Positions 26,170 to 38,484 of a stretch of DNA of 64,000 bases are shown here, in pieces. A program made the translations under genes and the position numbers. Positions within the stretch are counted from its first letter, which is position 1. Each line of letters begins with the position of its first letter. Source of the stretch: Aliikangiella coralliicola (GTDB lineage Bacteria; Pseudomonadota; Gammaproteobacteria; Enterobacterales; Kangiellaceae); contig NZ_ML660164.1 of NCBI RefSeq assembly GCF_007004725.1, positions 62,001 to 126,000 on the forward strand, in the 5' to 3' direction. The notes below the pieces were generated by a model that ran no database searches, had not been told where the DNA came from, and saw nothing but the letters and a program-made list of their open reading frames with translations.

Positions 26170-26304
26170 TTGAAAACAAATAACAAAACTAAAATGAGGA
26201 CACGGTCCGGTTACAAAACAGAACGGGTACTGTTGTTTAAACAATTAAGGAAGAAATCTAATGGAAATAAACTTATTCAGAGAGACAATCGAGTATGTGG
26301 ATAA
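26170..26304 (+). CDS. putative 44-residue basic protein
   Basis: A TTG at 26170 with GGAG nine bases upstream opens a 44-codon frame that is rich in Lys, Arg and Asn (KTNNKTKMRTRSGYK at the N-terminus). An ATG at 26194 would shorten it to 36. It overlaps the next frame by 44 bases in a different register. I do not recognise it, and the support is the ribosome site and position. Confidence 0.35.
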   Translation: MKTNNKTKMRTRSGYKTERVLLFKQLRKKSNGNKLIQRDNRVCG

Positions 26305-26428
26305 TGGACGTCGTTTTTTGTGCGATTGCCCAGGTGGGTATTTTGTTTATCTACATTATTGGCGAAATAAGTACGAAAAGGTGATTAAGAAAATAAACCA
26401 ATTCAATCGGTTCTATCATGAAGTGTAA
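26261..26428 (+). CDS. 55-residue small protein of unknown function
   Basis: AAGGAAG at 26247-26253 precedes the ATG by seven bases. The 55-residue product begins MEINLFRETIEYVDNG, has a CDC pair (C22, C24) followed by PGGYFVYLHYW, then a basic C-terminal half (KYEKVIKKINQFNRF). It is aromatic-rich and lacks a signal peptide. It ends 12 bases before the next gene, so they are probably co-translated. No family is recognised. Confidence 0.6.
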   Translation: MEINLFRETIEYVDNGRRFLCDCPGGYFVYLHYWRNKYEKVIKKINQFNRFYHEV

Positions 26429-26440
26429 AAAGGAGATAAT

Positions 26441-26692
26441 ATGCCTAAAAGTAAACGTAAGTCTAAAAGCAAAAGCTCTTCAAACAAGAATAGCGTACCG
26501 CGATTGCAGACTGCGCCCAGGAACCCTTATGCAAACCACCCATTGATGAGAAAGAGTGCTGTTCATCAAAAATCTCGTTCTGCTCAACGATCAGCTACCC
26601 GTCGCGAGACCAAAAAAATGGCTCGCGACTGGGCTTCAATTCAAACTTTGGAATTAATGATTAAACTCATCATAAAAATCATCTGGCGCTAA
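26441..26692 (+). CDS. 83-residue highly basic small protein
   Basis: AAAAAGGAG precedes the ATG closely. The product opens with a Lys/Ser-rich run (MPKSKRKSKSKSSSNK), then a segment with NPYANHPLMRKSAVHQKSR and RSATRRETKKMARDW, and ends in a short hydrophobic helix. The middle segment reminds me of small conserved hypothetical proteins of gammaproteobacteria and phages (NP-x-x-HP-x-M-R-K-x-x-x-H-x-KS), but I cannot name a family. Nucleic acid binding is plausible from charge alone. Confidence 0.7.
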   Translation: MPKSKRKSKSKSSSNKNSVPRLQTAPRNPYANHPLMRKSAVHQKSRSAQRSATRRETKKMARDWASIQTLELMIKLIIKIIWR

Positions 26693-26793
26693 GCGACAGG
26701 ATCATTTACGCTTACCTGTGTTGAAATATCATTCGCCTAATTTCATACGGCCTGAATTTAAACCGAATATTTTACTTTAATCATTAAGTCAAT

Positions 26794-27942
26794 ATGTCAC
26801 AGCAGTTTGAAGTTCAATTTGTTAGAAGCATCGCAGAAATCCCCAAACAACAATGGAATCGAGTTGTTAATACCGACTATCCATTTATTCAATACGAATT
26901 CCTGGAGGCGCTTGAGCTGTCAGGGGCAACTACCGGCGACACTGGTTGGCAGCCGTTTCATTTAACGCTGGTTCGTGACGCTGAATTAGTGGCCCTGATG
27001 CCGTTGTATCTTAAAAATCATAGTTATGGGGAGTATGTTTTTGACTTTCAGTGGGCAAATGCATATCACCAGTCTGGACTGGAATACTATCCCAAATTAG
27101 TTTCTTCAATTCCGTTTACACCAGTTTCGGGACAACGAATTTATTTCGATTCGAGTATAAATCAAGAGACACTTTATCCAATTATATTAAAGGCGCTGAA
27201 ACAACTCTGTACGACTAATCAGGTTCAGTCCTGGCATTTGTTATTTCCACAACAGGAAGAGTCCCATCGGTTGAAAGCGTTAAGTGTTTGTCAGCGAACC
27301 GGTGTTCAATATCACTGGATGAATAAGCAATATTTGAACTTCGATGAGTTTTTAGGGCGATGTAATAAGAAGCATCGCAATAATATGAAAAGAGAACGGC
27401 GTCGAGTTTTGCAACAAAATGTTGAAGTTGAGCTATATGAAGGGCCGCAAATAACTGACGAAATGTGGCGTTCATTTTACTATTTTTATCAGTTAACTTA
27501 CGCGAAAAGAAGTGGGCATGATGGTTATCTTAACCAGGCTTTTTTTGAAACCATCGGTAAAGTAATGCCAGAAAAAATAGTGATGTCTGTCGCCAGGTTT
27601 CAAAATGAGATGGTCGCCGCTTCGCTATTTTTTAGAGACAAGCAATCGCTTTACGGACGCTATTGGGGATGTCGCGCAGAATTCGACTGTTTGCATTTCG
27701 AACTCTGTTATTATCAGGGAATTGACTATTGTATTAATCATCGTCTGTCGTTATTTGACGCTGGCGCTCAGGGCGAGCATAAAATTCAACGTGGCTTTCA
27801 ACCGGTCAAAACCTACTCTAATCATTTCATTTCTCACCCACTTTTTAGTGATGCAATTAAAAAGTTCACAAGCGAAGAGTTAACTCACGTTAACGAGTTG
27901 ATAGAGCAACTGACAGAACGACTACCATATAAGTCGACCTGA
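26794..27942 (+). CDS. FemAB/GNAT-like acyltransferase (DUF482 family)
   Basis: The 382-residue protein matches the 'peptidogalycan biosynthesis/recognition' group of GNAT-like proteins: N-terminal FIQYEFLEALELSGA, central KKHRNNMKRERRRV, and C-terminal LFDAGAQGEHKIQRGF, which is strongly conserved in this family. It is cytoplasmic, and members are thought to be aminoacyl or acyl transferases of unknown substrate. No neighbouring gene suggests a pathway. Confidence 0.88.
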   Translation: MSQQFEVQFVRSIAEIPKQQWNRVVNTDYPFIQYEFLEALELSGATTGDTGWQPFHLTLVRDAELVALMPLYLKNHSYGEYVFDFQWANAYHQSGLEYYPKLVSSIPFTPVSGQRIYFDSSINQETLYPIILKALKQLCTTNQVQSWHLLFPQQEESHRLKALSVCQRTGVQYHWMNKQYLNFDEFLGRCNKKHRNNMKRERRRVLQQNVEVELYEGPQITDEMWRSFYYFYQLTYAKRSGHDGYLNQAFFETIGKVMPEKIVMSVARFQNEMVAASLFFRDKQSLYGRYWGCRAEFDCLHFELCYYQGIDYCINHRLSLFDAGAQGEHKIQRGFQPVKTYSNHFISHPLFSDAIKKFTSEELTHVNELIEQLTERLPYKST

Positions 27943-28154
27943 CAAATAAACTCTAAATCAAGTTGGCAAAATGCAACATAAAGCTACATTTTGCTATAAA
28001 AACCAACATTTTAAACCTCGTTATCGGTAATATTACCTTGTTATTTTCTACAGAATTTTTACGATGAAACTATCAAAGTCGTTTAAATAAACTGCGACTG
28101 TTAAACACAATTACTTAACACTACAAACATCGTCAAAAGCGGACCTGATTAATA

Positions 28155-30233
28155 ATGAGAAAAAATACCAGCTTGAGAAGAAAAGTGACTGAGTTACTTA
28201 GAATGTCGGTGGCGTCAGCTGCAATCTGCACCGCGACTGTCACAAGTTTTTATGCGACGGCTTCGACCCTCCAACCGATAAATGCTTCTCGAGTTGAGGT
28301 GGCTGACCCTGCGATAGCGCGTAAAATTGCGATCTCATTCCATCATGCGATTCTTGAAACTAACTATGCAGAAGGTTACATCATCGCCGATTTGAGTGAT
28401 GCGGAGATCGCTCGTCTTAAAGCCGAACACTTCTCGATTAAGCCCGCGAATAATTGGCAAAAAAAGTATGCCGCTTTTCAGCAGCAGCTAAAAGAAAAAA
28501 TTTCATCGGCAAAAAATGGTAAGCAAGTCGCGGGTATTCCAGGTTATGAATGTTATGCGACGGTGGAAGAAACATACCAACAAGCGGCGGATTTGGCGGC
28601 TACCCATTCTCAGCTCAGCGAATGGATTGATATTGGTGATTCCTGGCAAAAAACCAATAATCAGGGCGGTTATGATTTAATGGTTTTAAAAATTACCAAT
28701 AAAAATATTTCTGGAGAAAAGCCAAAGTTATTTATCCACAGCGCCATGCATGCTCGTGAGTATACGCCAGCCGCGTTAACACTCGACTTTGCCAAACAGT
28801 TACTCAATGAATATAGTAGCAATGCTGATATTCAATGGATTGTTGATCACCGCGAAATTCACCTGCTTTTCCATATGAATCCAGATGGTCGAAAAATTGC
28901 AGAAAGCGGTGTTTATCAGCGCAAAAATACCAATCAGAATCATTGCGCCAATAACAGTGTCGGTGTTGATCTCAATCGAAACTTTGCTTTTTTCTGGAAT
29001 ACTACTGCCAATGGTTCAAGTGGTAATGAGTGTGATGAAACTTTCCGAGGAGCATCTGCAGAGTCTGAGCCTGAAACTAAAGCGGTTTCTGATTATATCC
29101 GAGGGTTATTTCCTGATGCTCGTGGGCCCAACGAGCAAGACGGCGCACCTCAGGACACGCCTGGAATGCATCTGGATATTCACAGTTATAGCGAGCTGGT
29201 TTTATGGCCCTATGGCCACACTGACAGGATATCGCCGAATAATTCGGGCTTTGTTGCACTCGGTAATAAATTGGCGTTTTTCAACGGGTACACACCGCAA
29301 CAAAGTGTTGGTTTGTATCCGACCGATGGAACCAGTGATGATGTGAGTTATGGCGAGTTAGGTATCGCTGCATTAACTTTCGAATTGGGAACTAATTTCT
29401 TTCAACAATGTTCTGTTTATCAAAATAAGATCAAACCCGATAATTTACCGGCACTGGTCTATTCAGCAAAAGTTGCCGCCGCGCCTTACCTTTTAGCTTA
29501 TGGGCCGGAAGTCACCAAAATTGAGCTTAATGGCGCTGAAGACACCATATCAATCACCCAGGGAGCCCCAATTGAACTTGCTGCGACTGCGAGCGCGGTT
29601 CAAACGAAACTATCTGCCAATGGTCGAACAGTGAGTCGCATCGAGTACTCGATTGATACACCGATATGGGAAGCCGCCGCGAATATTATAGAGTTAACCG
29701 AAACCGATGGAAATTTAAATTCAGGCGTAGAAGTGATTAAAGGACAAATAGATACGTCGACACTCACTCAAGGCCAACACATGCTGTTTGTCAGAGCTTA
29801 TGACGGTAACGGTAAAGTCGGCGTACCGAGTGCGGCGTTTATTAATATTTCTCAGAATAATTCGCCGACACCTGAGTTTACCCATCAATGTACAGATTTG
29901 AAGTGTGACTTTGACGCGTCAAATAGCAGTGATACCGATGGAAATATTGTCAGTTTTGAGTGGGATTTTCACGATGGAAACCAGGGAACAGGGGAAACCA
30001 TCAGCCATACTTTCGGTGAAGCCGGTGATAAAAATATCACACTGAAAATTACAGATAATGCGGGAAGTAGCGCGGAAAAAAGTGCCCAGCTAACAGTTAG
30101 TGAGCCTGTTGTGGTTACACCGCCGACACCTCCAACAACGCCACCGGCCAGTAGCTCTGGTGGAGGATTAATTATATGGTTAAACGCTGCGCTTGCAGGA
30201 CTTTGGTTGTTAAGAAAAAGGCGGAAAAGATAG
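28155..30233 (+). CDS. secreted M14 zinc carboxypeptidase with PKD domain and GlyGly-CTERM
   Basis: The 692-residue exported protein has a signal peptide (about 1-38), a propeptide, an M14 domain (about 125-440) and a PKD domain (about 560-650). Zinc ligands H199 and E202 are in HAREYTP, H343 in DIHSYS, and the catalytic glutamate is E410 in TFELGTN. The C-terminus has a Pro/Thr linker, SSSGGG, a membrane helix and RKRRKR, a GlyGly-CTERM sorting signal processed by rhombosortase, so it should pass through the type II system and end at the cell surface. It converges on another M14 gene. Confidence 0.93.
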   Translation: MRKNTSLRRKVTELLRMSVASAAICTATVTSFYATASTLQPINASRVEVADPAIARKIAISFHHAILETNYAEGYIIADLSDAEIARLKAEHFSIKPANNWQKKYAAFQQQLKEKISSAKNGKQVAGIPGYECYATVEETYQQAADLAATHSQLSEWIDIGDSWQKTNNQGGYDLMVLKITNKNISGEKPKLFIHSAMHAREYTPAALTLDFAKQLLNEYSSNADIQWIVDHREIHLLFHMNPDGRKIAESGVYQRKNTNQNHCANNSVGVDLNRNFAFFWNTTANGSSGNECDETFRGASAESEPETKAVSDYIRGLFPDARGPNEQDGAPQDTPGMHLDIHSYSELVLWPYGHTDRISPNNSGFVALGNKLAFFNGYTPQQSVGLYPTDGTSDDVSYGELGIAALTFELGTNFFQQCSVYQNKIKPDNLPALVYSAKVAAAPYLLAYGPEVTKIELNGAEDTISITQGAPIELAATASAVQTKLSANGRTVSRIEYSIDTPIWEAAANIIELTETDGNLNSGVEVIKGQIDTSTLTQGQHMLFVRAYDGNGKVGVPSAAFINISQNNSPTPEFTHQCTDLKCDFDASNSSDTDGNIVSFEWDFHDGNQGTGETISHTFGEAGDKNITLKITDNAGSSAEKSAQLTVSEPVVVTPPTPPTTPPASSSGGGLIIWLNAALAGLWLLRKRRKR

Positions 30234-30275
30234 TCATTCTTTGATTTTGGAAAAGTGTTCTTCCATTGAGAATGT

Positions 30276-30360
30276 TGTTGGGTTTCCTGCGTCAACCCAA
30301 CCTACGAAAATTGGCAATATTGAAATAAATGTAGGTTGGGTCGAGGAACGACACCCAACA
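30276..30360. repeat. inverted pair of a dispersed TTGGGTTG repeat
   Basis: The left arm (30276-30305, TGTTGGGTTTCCTGCG...) and right arm (30331-30360) are inverted copies of about 30 bases with a 25-base loop. A single related copy lies at 54385-54416. The hairpin sits between convergent peptidase genes and may end both transcripts. Confidence 0.8.
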
Positions 30361-30444
30361 AATGGCTGAATAAAATCACCTGCTCTCAATCATATTATAG
30401 TTAAAATATGTAAACACCGTTTTTTGATTAAAACACTTTTAACT

Positions 30445-33366
30445 TTATAAATTACTGATGACTGTTTTTGTTCCTAGTCCGGGCCCATAAACAAGTGCGT
30501 TAAGTAAAAGTCGATTGGTCGCCAGAGTTGAGCCTCGAAATACTGGCTGACTGGCAAACAAAATAATTTGACCGTTCCCCTTTCTTTCACGGGTAAGGTA
30601 GGCTGAATTAGCCATGCGTTGACTGGCTTCTGGCCAGAGTAAACCGCTCATTCGCAATTTTAATTCGTATTCATCTGGTAAACTTGACCAACCAACTTTT
30701 CTAGAAACTGGCTTATTCTTAAACGAAGCCAATACTTTTTGCCAGACACTTTTATCCATTTCTTTATAAACACCCAAACGAACAACGGCTTCTGATTTTG
30801 AGTCAGACATGAGTATTGGATTATTTGAAACCAGAACAGGCAACATTTCTCCCACCCCATAACTTAACCAGTGTTTCTTATCACTTCTAGCAGCGACAAT
30901 TGCGCCTGAAGGCATAAACTTACTCAGCCATTCATCTTGTTTTTTGAGTGTTTTTTCATTTGCTGGTGGCTTTACGTCTGACCAGGGATATTCAATTTTT
31001 TCGGCCGCGTTATGAGACCAGATATCCTTGATAACATCATATTCATTTTGTTGAGCCAACCATTCTTGTCGCAGAGACAGGTCGTACTGATCAATATCTT
31101 TAAATGTTTTGTTTAACTGGCGAACACTACTAAATTTGACGGAGGGAGCAACTAACGCAGGAATTGAACCATCGATGGCGATTAATGTACCGCCGGCTTT
31201 AACCCAGGTATCGAGGATTTTGATTTCATTTTTTTCAAGTTTTCCATAAAAACGATCAGGGATAACGAGGGTGTTATATCGCCGCAAATCGTTGTAACCG
31301 AAAGTCCCCAGATCCAGGTGGGAGTGTCGAATGCCCAGGTTTGACTCGATGCTATGCCAGATTGCTCCATAGTCATAAGTGTTAATGCCACCTTGCGTTA
31401 AAATCGCAATTTTCGGCTTTTCTAGTAAGCGAAAATATGACCCGCCAATATCGGGTAAATCGCCATCGCCTAAACCACTCACAATGGCTTGTGCGTGAAC
31501 CGACATTTCTTTTGCGGTTGACTCTACAATTGCATCAAGATTACCGTGGAAAAATTCGTTGTCATATCGGTAAACTACTACCGAGCCTCGGGAAAAATCG
31601 GTATCGTCAAGTTTCGCTTGGCGATCAATGACGCGAACCTTTAATCCTTGTTCTAATAGTCTCGCTGCAAAACCAACCGAGGCGTCATCAGCACCGTCAA
31701 CTACATAAGCGATAGAGTTTGGTTTTTGGGTAATTGATTTCGGTGGTTCACTTTTTTCGTAAGCTTTTAAATTCGCGTTAATATAGGTAGGAATTGTGAA
31801 AGCTTCAACGCCGTGCATCATTGTGAGATTCCAGGCGGTTGTGTCATACATTAAACTTGAACCATCACGTAAAACTTTCTGCCGTTCTTCGATCAATACT
31901 GCATCGTCTATTTGCGCATCAAACTCCAACATTGCTGCTAGCAGACGAGCTTCTGGTTGGCGATTTCGAATGATTAAAGTACCTTTTGGTAACTCGGCGG
32001 TAACAGTTTCTCCCAGTTGATTCTTAGCGTTGGAAAAGGAAGTCGATTTAGTGGTAGTAAAAAGTTCAAACCCTTGTAATTCCATCAAGCGAATAAACCC
32101 AAGCCAGCGCTTACGATTTTTAGTTGGTAAAATTGCGTAGCTTATGTTGGCAAATTGGCTATCGGCTGAAACGTTTTTACGTCGGTCGGCTAAGTAATCA
32201 CGATAGATTTCTTTCGAGTTGTTAACTAATGTTTTTAAATTGGCTAACGTACTGATTAGCTGGTGGTGTACCGCTTCTTGATAAGTGAGAATTCTGTTGT
32301 TGCGCTGGCGAACGCCATCCTCGGACATACGCGCCTGCTCATATAAAATATGAATGCTCCCACGAAATTCTGCATAGCTAGAGTAACCGGGATAGAGGTT
32401 TTCAAACCATTCTCCAGTGTAGTAGGGCCAATTATGACTATCGAAAGCGCCTGCTTGCTCTTTGGCAAAAATATTTCCCCACTTTTTTGAATATTTCGAC
32501 AGGTTTTTGTTGATGGGTTCTCTCGCCGGCGCGAATAAGTAGGTGGACTGTGCGCCCATTTCGTGTCCGTCGATCATTAATTGAGGATGCCATTGGTTGA
32601 TGGCTTTTACCCGTCCAACTGTTTCAGGGTGTACGCCGAGAATAAAGTCGCGGTTTAAGTCAAATAAGTAGTGATTGGTTCGCCCATAGGGCCACAGTCC
32701 GGAATGAAGCATGGATTGGTCATCGACATTGGGTGCAATGCCCCGGTTTTGCTCAAGGGCTTTGGTAAAGCGCGCACGACCGTCAGGGTTCATTGAAGGA
32801 TCAATGATGATCACACTTTTGCTGAGTAAGTCCGCTACGTCATTTTCTTGAGAAGCAATCAGATGATAGATTGCTGCTAGCGAAGCATCTGCACCAGAAG
32901 ATTCATTACCATGAATAGAGTAGGCCATCCACGCGACAGCTGGTAACCGGTCAATAATTTTTTTTGCGTTGGCGGCGTTGAGACCTTTTGGGTTAGCTAA
33001 TTGAGCGAGATCATTTTTGATATCATCGATTTTTGCCAGGTTGGCAGGGGTAGAAATAATAGCGTAGTACAAAGGTCTATTTTCGTGTGACCTGGCGTAT
33101 TCTACGAGCTTTATTTTGTCGCTCGATTGTTCCCAGGTTTGAATACTGTTAACAATTTGTGTTGGTGTTGCCGTGCGCTGACCAACGGGAAAGCCGAGCA
33201 ATGATTCGGGCGTTGGGATTGCTGCGTCGTAATTTCCACTTAGGAGTTTTTTGGAATAATCAAGACCTGTTAGAGGTGTTGGTTTCATTTTTATGCCGGC
33301 GAAGCTTGTTGTGCTTATTGCCAGAATCAGTAAAAAGGCGAGTCGCCTTAATAGGTATTCAATCAT
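30445..33366 (-). CDS. large exported M14-family metallopeptidase
   Basis: The 973-residue protein has a signal peptide (about 1-23, ending SFAG). The M14 domain occupies about residues 50-370: HGNE gives zinc ligands H152 and E155, followed by DPSMNPDGRARF and DGHEMG with H268 as the third ligand. The remaining 600 residues contain a glutamine-amidotransferase-like Rossmann segment (IAILTQGGINTYDYGAIWHS onward) as in other large bacterial M14 proteins. AAAGGAA precedes the ATG. Substrate is unknown. Confidence 0.88.
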   Translation of the reverse strand: MIEYLLRRLAFLLILAISTTSFAGIKMKPTPLTGLDYSKKLLSGNYDAAIPTPESLLGFPVGQRTATPTQIVNSIQTWEQSSDKIKLVEYARSHENRPLYYAIISTPANLAKIDDIKNDLAQLANPKGLNAANAKKIIDRLPAVAWMAYSIHGNESSGADASLAAIYHLIASQENDVADLLSKSVIIIDPSMNPDGRARFTKALEQNRGIAPNVDDQSMLHSGLWPYGRTNHYLFDLNRDFILGVHPETVGRVKAINQWHPQLMIDGHEMGAQSTYLFAPAREPINKNLSKYSKKWGNIFAKEQAGAFDSHNWPYYTGEWFENLYPGYSSYAEFRGSIHILYEQARMSEDGVRQRNNRILTYQEAVHHQLISTLANLKTLVNNSKEIYRDYLADRRKNVSADSQFANISYAILPTKNRKRWLGFIRLMELQGFELFTTTKSTSFSNAKNQLGETVTAELPKGTLIIRNRQPEARLLAAMLEFDAQIDDAVLIEERQKVLRDGSSLMYDTTAWNLTMMHGVEAFTIPTYINANLKAYEKSEPPKSITQKPNSIAYVVDGADDASVGFAARLLEQGLKVRVIDRQAKLDDTDFSRGSVVVYRYDNEFFHGNLDAIVESTAKEMSVHAQAIVSGLGDGDLPDIGGSYFRLLEKPKIAILTQGGINTYDYGAIWHSIESNLGIRHSHLDLGTFGYNDLRRYNTLVIPDRFYGKLEKNEIKILDTWVKAGGTLIAIDGSIPALVAPSVKFSSVRQLNKTFKDIDQYDLSLRQEWLAQQNEYDVIKDIWSHNAAEKIEYPWSDVKPPANEKTLKKQDEWLSKFMPSGAIVAARSDKKHWLSYGVGEMLPVLVSNNPILMSDSKSEAVVRLGVYKEMDKSVWQKVLASFKNKPVSRKVGWSSLPDEYELKLRMSGLLWPEASQRMANSAYLTRERKGNGQIILFASQPVFRGSTLATNRLLLNALVYGPGLGTKTVISNL

Positions 33367-33606
33367 TATTATTCCTTTTTTAATTCTAATTTGTTGCGCA
33401 TTTTTTTGTGGATTGACGCGTTAGAGCCAAAGTGGGGTTAACGCTTTGGTCAAGTTAAGCGTTGACAGTATCACTGTGTTTGCGTCAGCGTCAAATGGTA
33501 AAGGGGGGGAATTTTTTGAGGGGATTTTGAAGCATGTTGAGTTAATTTTTTGAGATAATATCTCGTTCTGAGAGTTTGGTTTGTTGTTGGGAATTTAGGG
33601 AATTTT

Positions 33607-34341
33607 AAGGGCGGTTTCGCATCGCTTTGCTTGCATGCGAGTTACTTTTGTCCAAAGCCACAAAAGTAACCAAAAGGGCTTTTTCGCTGAAGATAACTAA
33701 TTTGTTGCGTGTTGATAGAATTGGTAAGCCTTTGCTGTCCTTTCTTGTTGAAAGCGACTCATTGGGCGGAAAAAAACTCGGTTCCCTCAAACATTTTTCC
33801 GCTTTATCCAATGAGTCATGAATTCCACAAGACCGTTATAGCCGCTGGGCGAAGAAACTACTAAGGTTCTATTTAATTGCCAGCAGATTTTTGTCTGTTT
33901 TTAGTTTCCAGAGCCCGTCTGATAATCTTACCTATTAACAGTCATTGGCAGGAAGCCCATTAAAAACGAGTGGGTAGGCGCAAAAGAACAATTATAGATT
34001 CGATGACCAGTGTATTCGCGTTGCCTAGCGGCCAAGCGTACGGCATTTTTGGTTACTTTTTTTGCTCTTGAAAAAAGTAACTCGCATGCAAGCAAAGCGG
34101 TGCGAAACCGCCCTTGACCTAAAAAATAAATCCCCTAAATTAAAAATGGTCTCAACTCACAAACAGTCATTGGCAGGAAGCCCATTAAAAACGAGTGGGT
34201 AGGCGCAAAAGAAGAATTATAGATTCGATGACCAGCGTATTCGCGTTGCCTAGCGGCTAAGCGTACGGGCATTTTTGGTTACTTTTTTTGCTCTTGAAAA
34301 AAGTAACTCGCATGCAAGCGCAGCGATGCGAAACCGCCCTT
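33607..34341. repeat. cluster of about 180-bp dispersed repeats
   Basis: Two direct copies (33937-34115 and 34162-34341) are over 95% identical by eye, differing by a few substitutions and one inserted G. An inverted partial copy (33607-33678) corresponds to their 3' end. Each copy carries a GTTACTTTTTT/AAAAAAGTAAC hairpin and GCATGCAAGC near its end. No ORF in the cluster is credible. It fills the gap between the M14 gene and rluE, with no other gene from 33367 to 34364. Confidence 0.88.
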
Positions 34342-34364
34342 AAAAAAAGAAAATGAATACAAAA

Positions 34365-34994
34365 TCAAAACGAACTACCAGAAACAACTTTAAACTCCCC
34401 CGGCGCCAAACCATCAACCCACCAATCCCCAACCGCAACCCTAACCAACCGCAAAGTCGGAAACCCAACCGCCGCTGTCATCCGCCGAACCTGCCGATTT
34501 TTCCCTTCTTTAATGGTCAACTCTATCCAACTAGTCGGTATATTCTTCCGAAATCTCACCGGCGGGTCGCGATCCCACAACTGCAGATCTTCTTGCTCAA
34601 GATTAAGGCTTCTGGCATTGGCGGGTTTGGTCAGCCCGTCTTTTAAAACAACACCTTTACAAAGCTGATTCAGAGCCTCTTCGGTAATTTCGCCTTCAAC
34701 CTGAACCCAGTAGGTTTTCGGTTGCTTGTATTTCGGATGACTAATTTTATGTTGAAGCGGGCCGTTATTGGTTAACAGCAGTAACCCTTCCGAGTCTTTA
34801 TCTAATCGACCGGCAGGGTAGACGTTTTTGGTGGAGATATAGTCAGCCAGCGTTGAGTCGCCTGCTTCTCCTGTAAATTGGCATAAGGTGTTAAAAGGCT
34901 TGTTGAACAGGAGCAGAAGAGTTTCTTTTGGCGTCGCTTTCCTGGTTTTTTTGAATTGGTTAGAAGACTGTTTAATAGCGCGACGACGGGTCAT
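34365..34994 (-). CDS. rluE: 23S rRNA pseudouridine(2457) synthase RluE
   Basis: The 209-residue protein is an RsuA-family pseudouridine synthase without an S4 domain, like E. coli RluE (217). The catalytic aspartate is in GRLDKDSEGLLLLT, and LLFNKPFNTLCQF, KTYWVQVEG and KEGKNRQVRRMTAAVG follow family order. RluE modifies U2457 of 23S rRNA; RluB or RluF are excluded by length. The basic N-terminus (TRRRAIKQSSNQFKKTRK) precedes the domain. Confidence 0.9.
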   Translation of the reverse strand: MTRRRAIKQSSNQFKKTRKATPKETLLLLFNKPFNTLCQFTGEAGDSTLADYISTKNVYPAGRLDKDSEGLLLLTNNGPLQHKISHPKYKQPKTYWVQVEGEITEEALNQLCKGVVLKDGLTKPANARSLNLEQEDLQLWDRDPPVRFRKNIPTSWIELTIKEGKNRQVRRMTAAVGFPTLRLVRVAVGDWWVDGLAPGEFKVVSGSSF

Positions 34995-37906
<2,912 letters not shown>

Positions 37907-37931
37907 GAGTTAGATCTAAGCCTGATAATAA

Positions 37932-37969
37932 AACCTGAGATTGGCAGAAAGTTAATCTCAGGTTTTTTT
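37932..37969 (+). terminator. rho-independent terminator of icd
   Basis: AACCTGAGATT and AATCTCAGGTT form a perfect 11-bp stem, followed by TTTTT. Confidence 0.94.
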
Positions 37970-38241
37970 GTGCAGTAAACCTTTTGGACATTTCTACAGG
38001 ATCGGCAAGCAACAAGAAGGTTTTCTGCAGTCCCGATGCAGCGCACAATAACCGAAACGGTGATGATATCAGCTTGATTTCAAACAATCGTTGGTTAACA
38101 GGATTGGATTGAGTAATTAGAAATATCTCTATTTGTTATAATTGTGAGCTGTGGACAATAAAGAAATGCTGCAATGGATTGCAATTTGAGATTAGGGGTT
38201 GCGAACGAAAAGCCCGCGCTACGGGCCTTTATTAATCGAAT

Positions 38242-38484
38242 CTAATCTTCTTTTGGCTCGATCAGGGTGGTGCCGTCTTGAGCAACTGTGCTGATGGCCT
38301 GTGCATGTAGGCCTTTCGGTCCTTCACAAGTTTCAAATGTTACTTCTTGACCCGCTTTGAGGCTTTTGTATCCATCCATATCAATGGTTGAATAATGTGC
38401 AAAAATATCATCGCCGCCGTTGTCTGGACGAATGAAACCATAACCTTTAGCGTTGTTAAACCACTTAACTGTACCCGTTGCCAT
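38242..38484 (-). CDS. cspD: cold-shock domain protein CspD
   Basis: An 80-residue single-domain cold-shock protein with RNP1 (KGYGFIRP) and RNP2 (DIFAHYSTI), the latter with the CspD-type ending MDGYKSLKAGQ. CspD inhibits replication in slow-growing cells by binding single-stranded DNA. GAGGAG six bases upstream selects the second of two adjacent ATG codons (MATGTVKWF). The divergent clpS neighbour is conserved in many gammaproteobacteria. Confidence 0.93.
   Translation of the reverse strand: MATGTVKWFNNAKGYGFIRPDNGGDDIFAHYSTIDMDGYKSLKAGQEVTFETCEGPKGLHAQAISTVAQDGTTLIEPKED

Noticed and set aside
33605-33821. Short ORFs within the 33.6-kb repeat
   Set aside because: They exist on both strands of a dispersed repeat and are of the type commonly mis-annotated in such elements.
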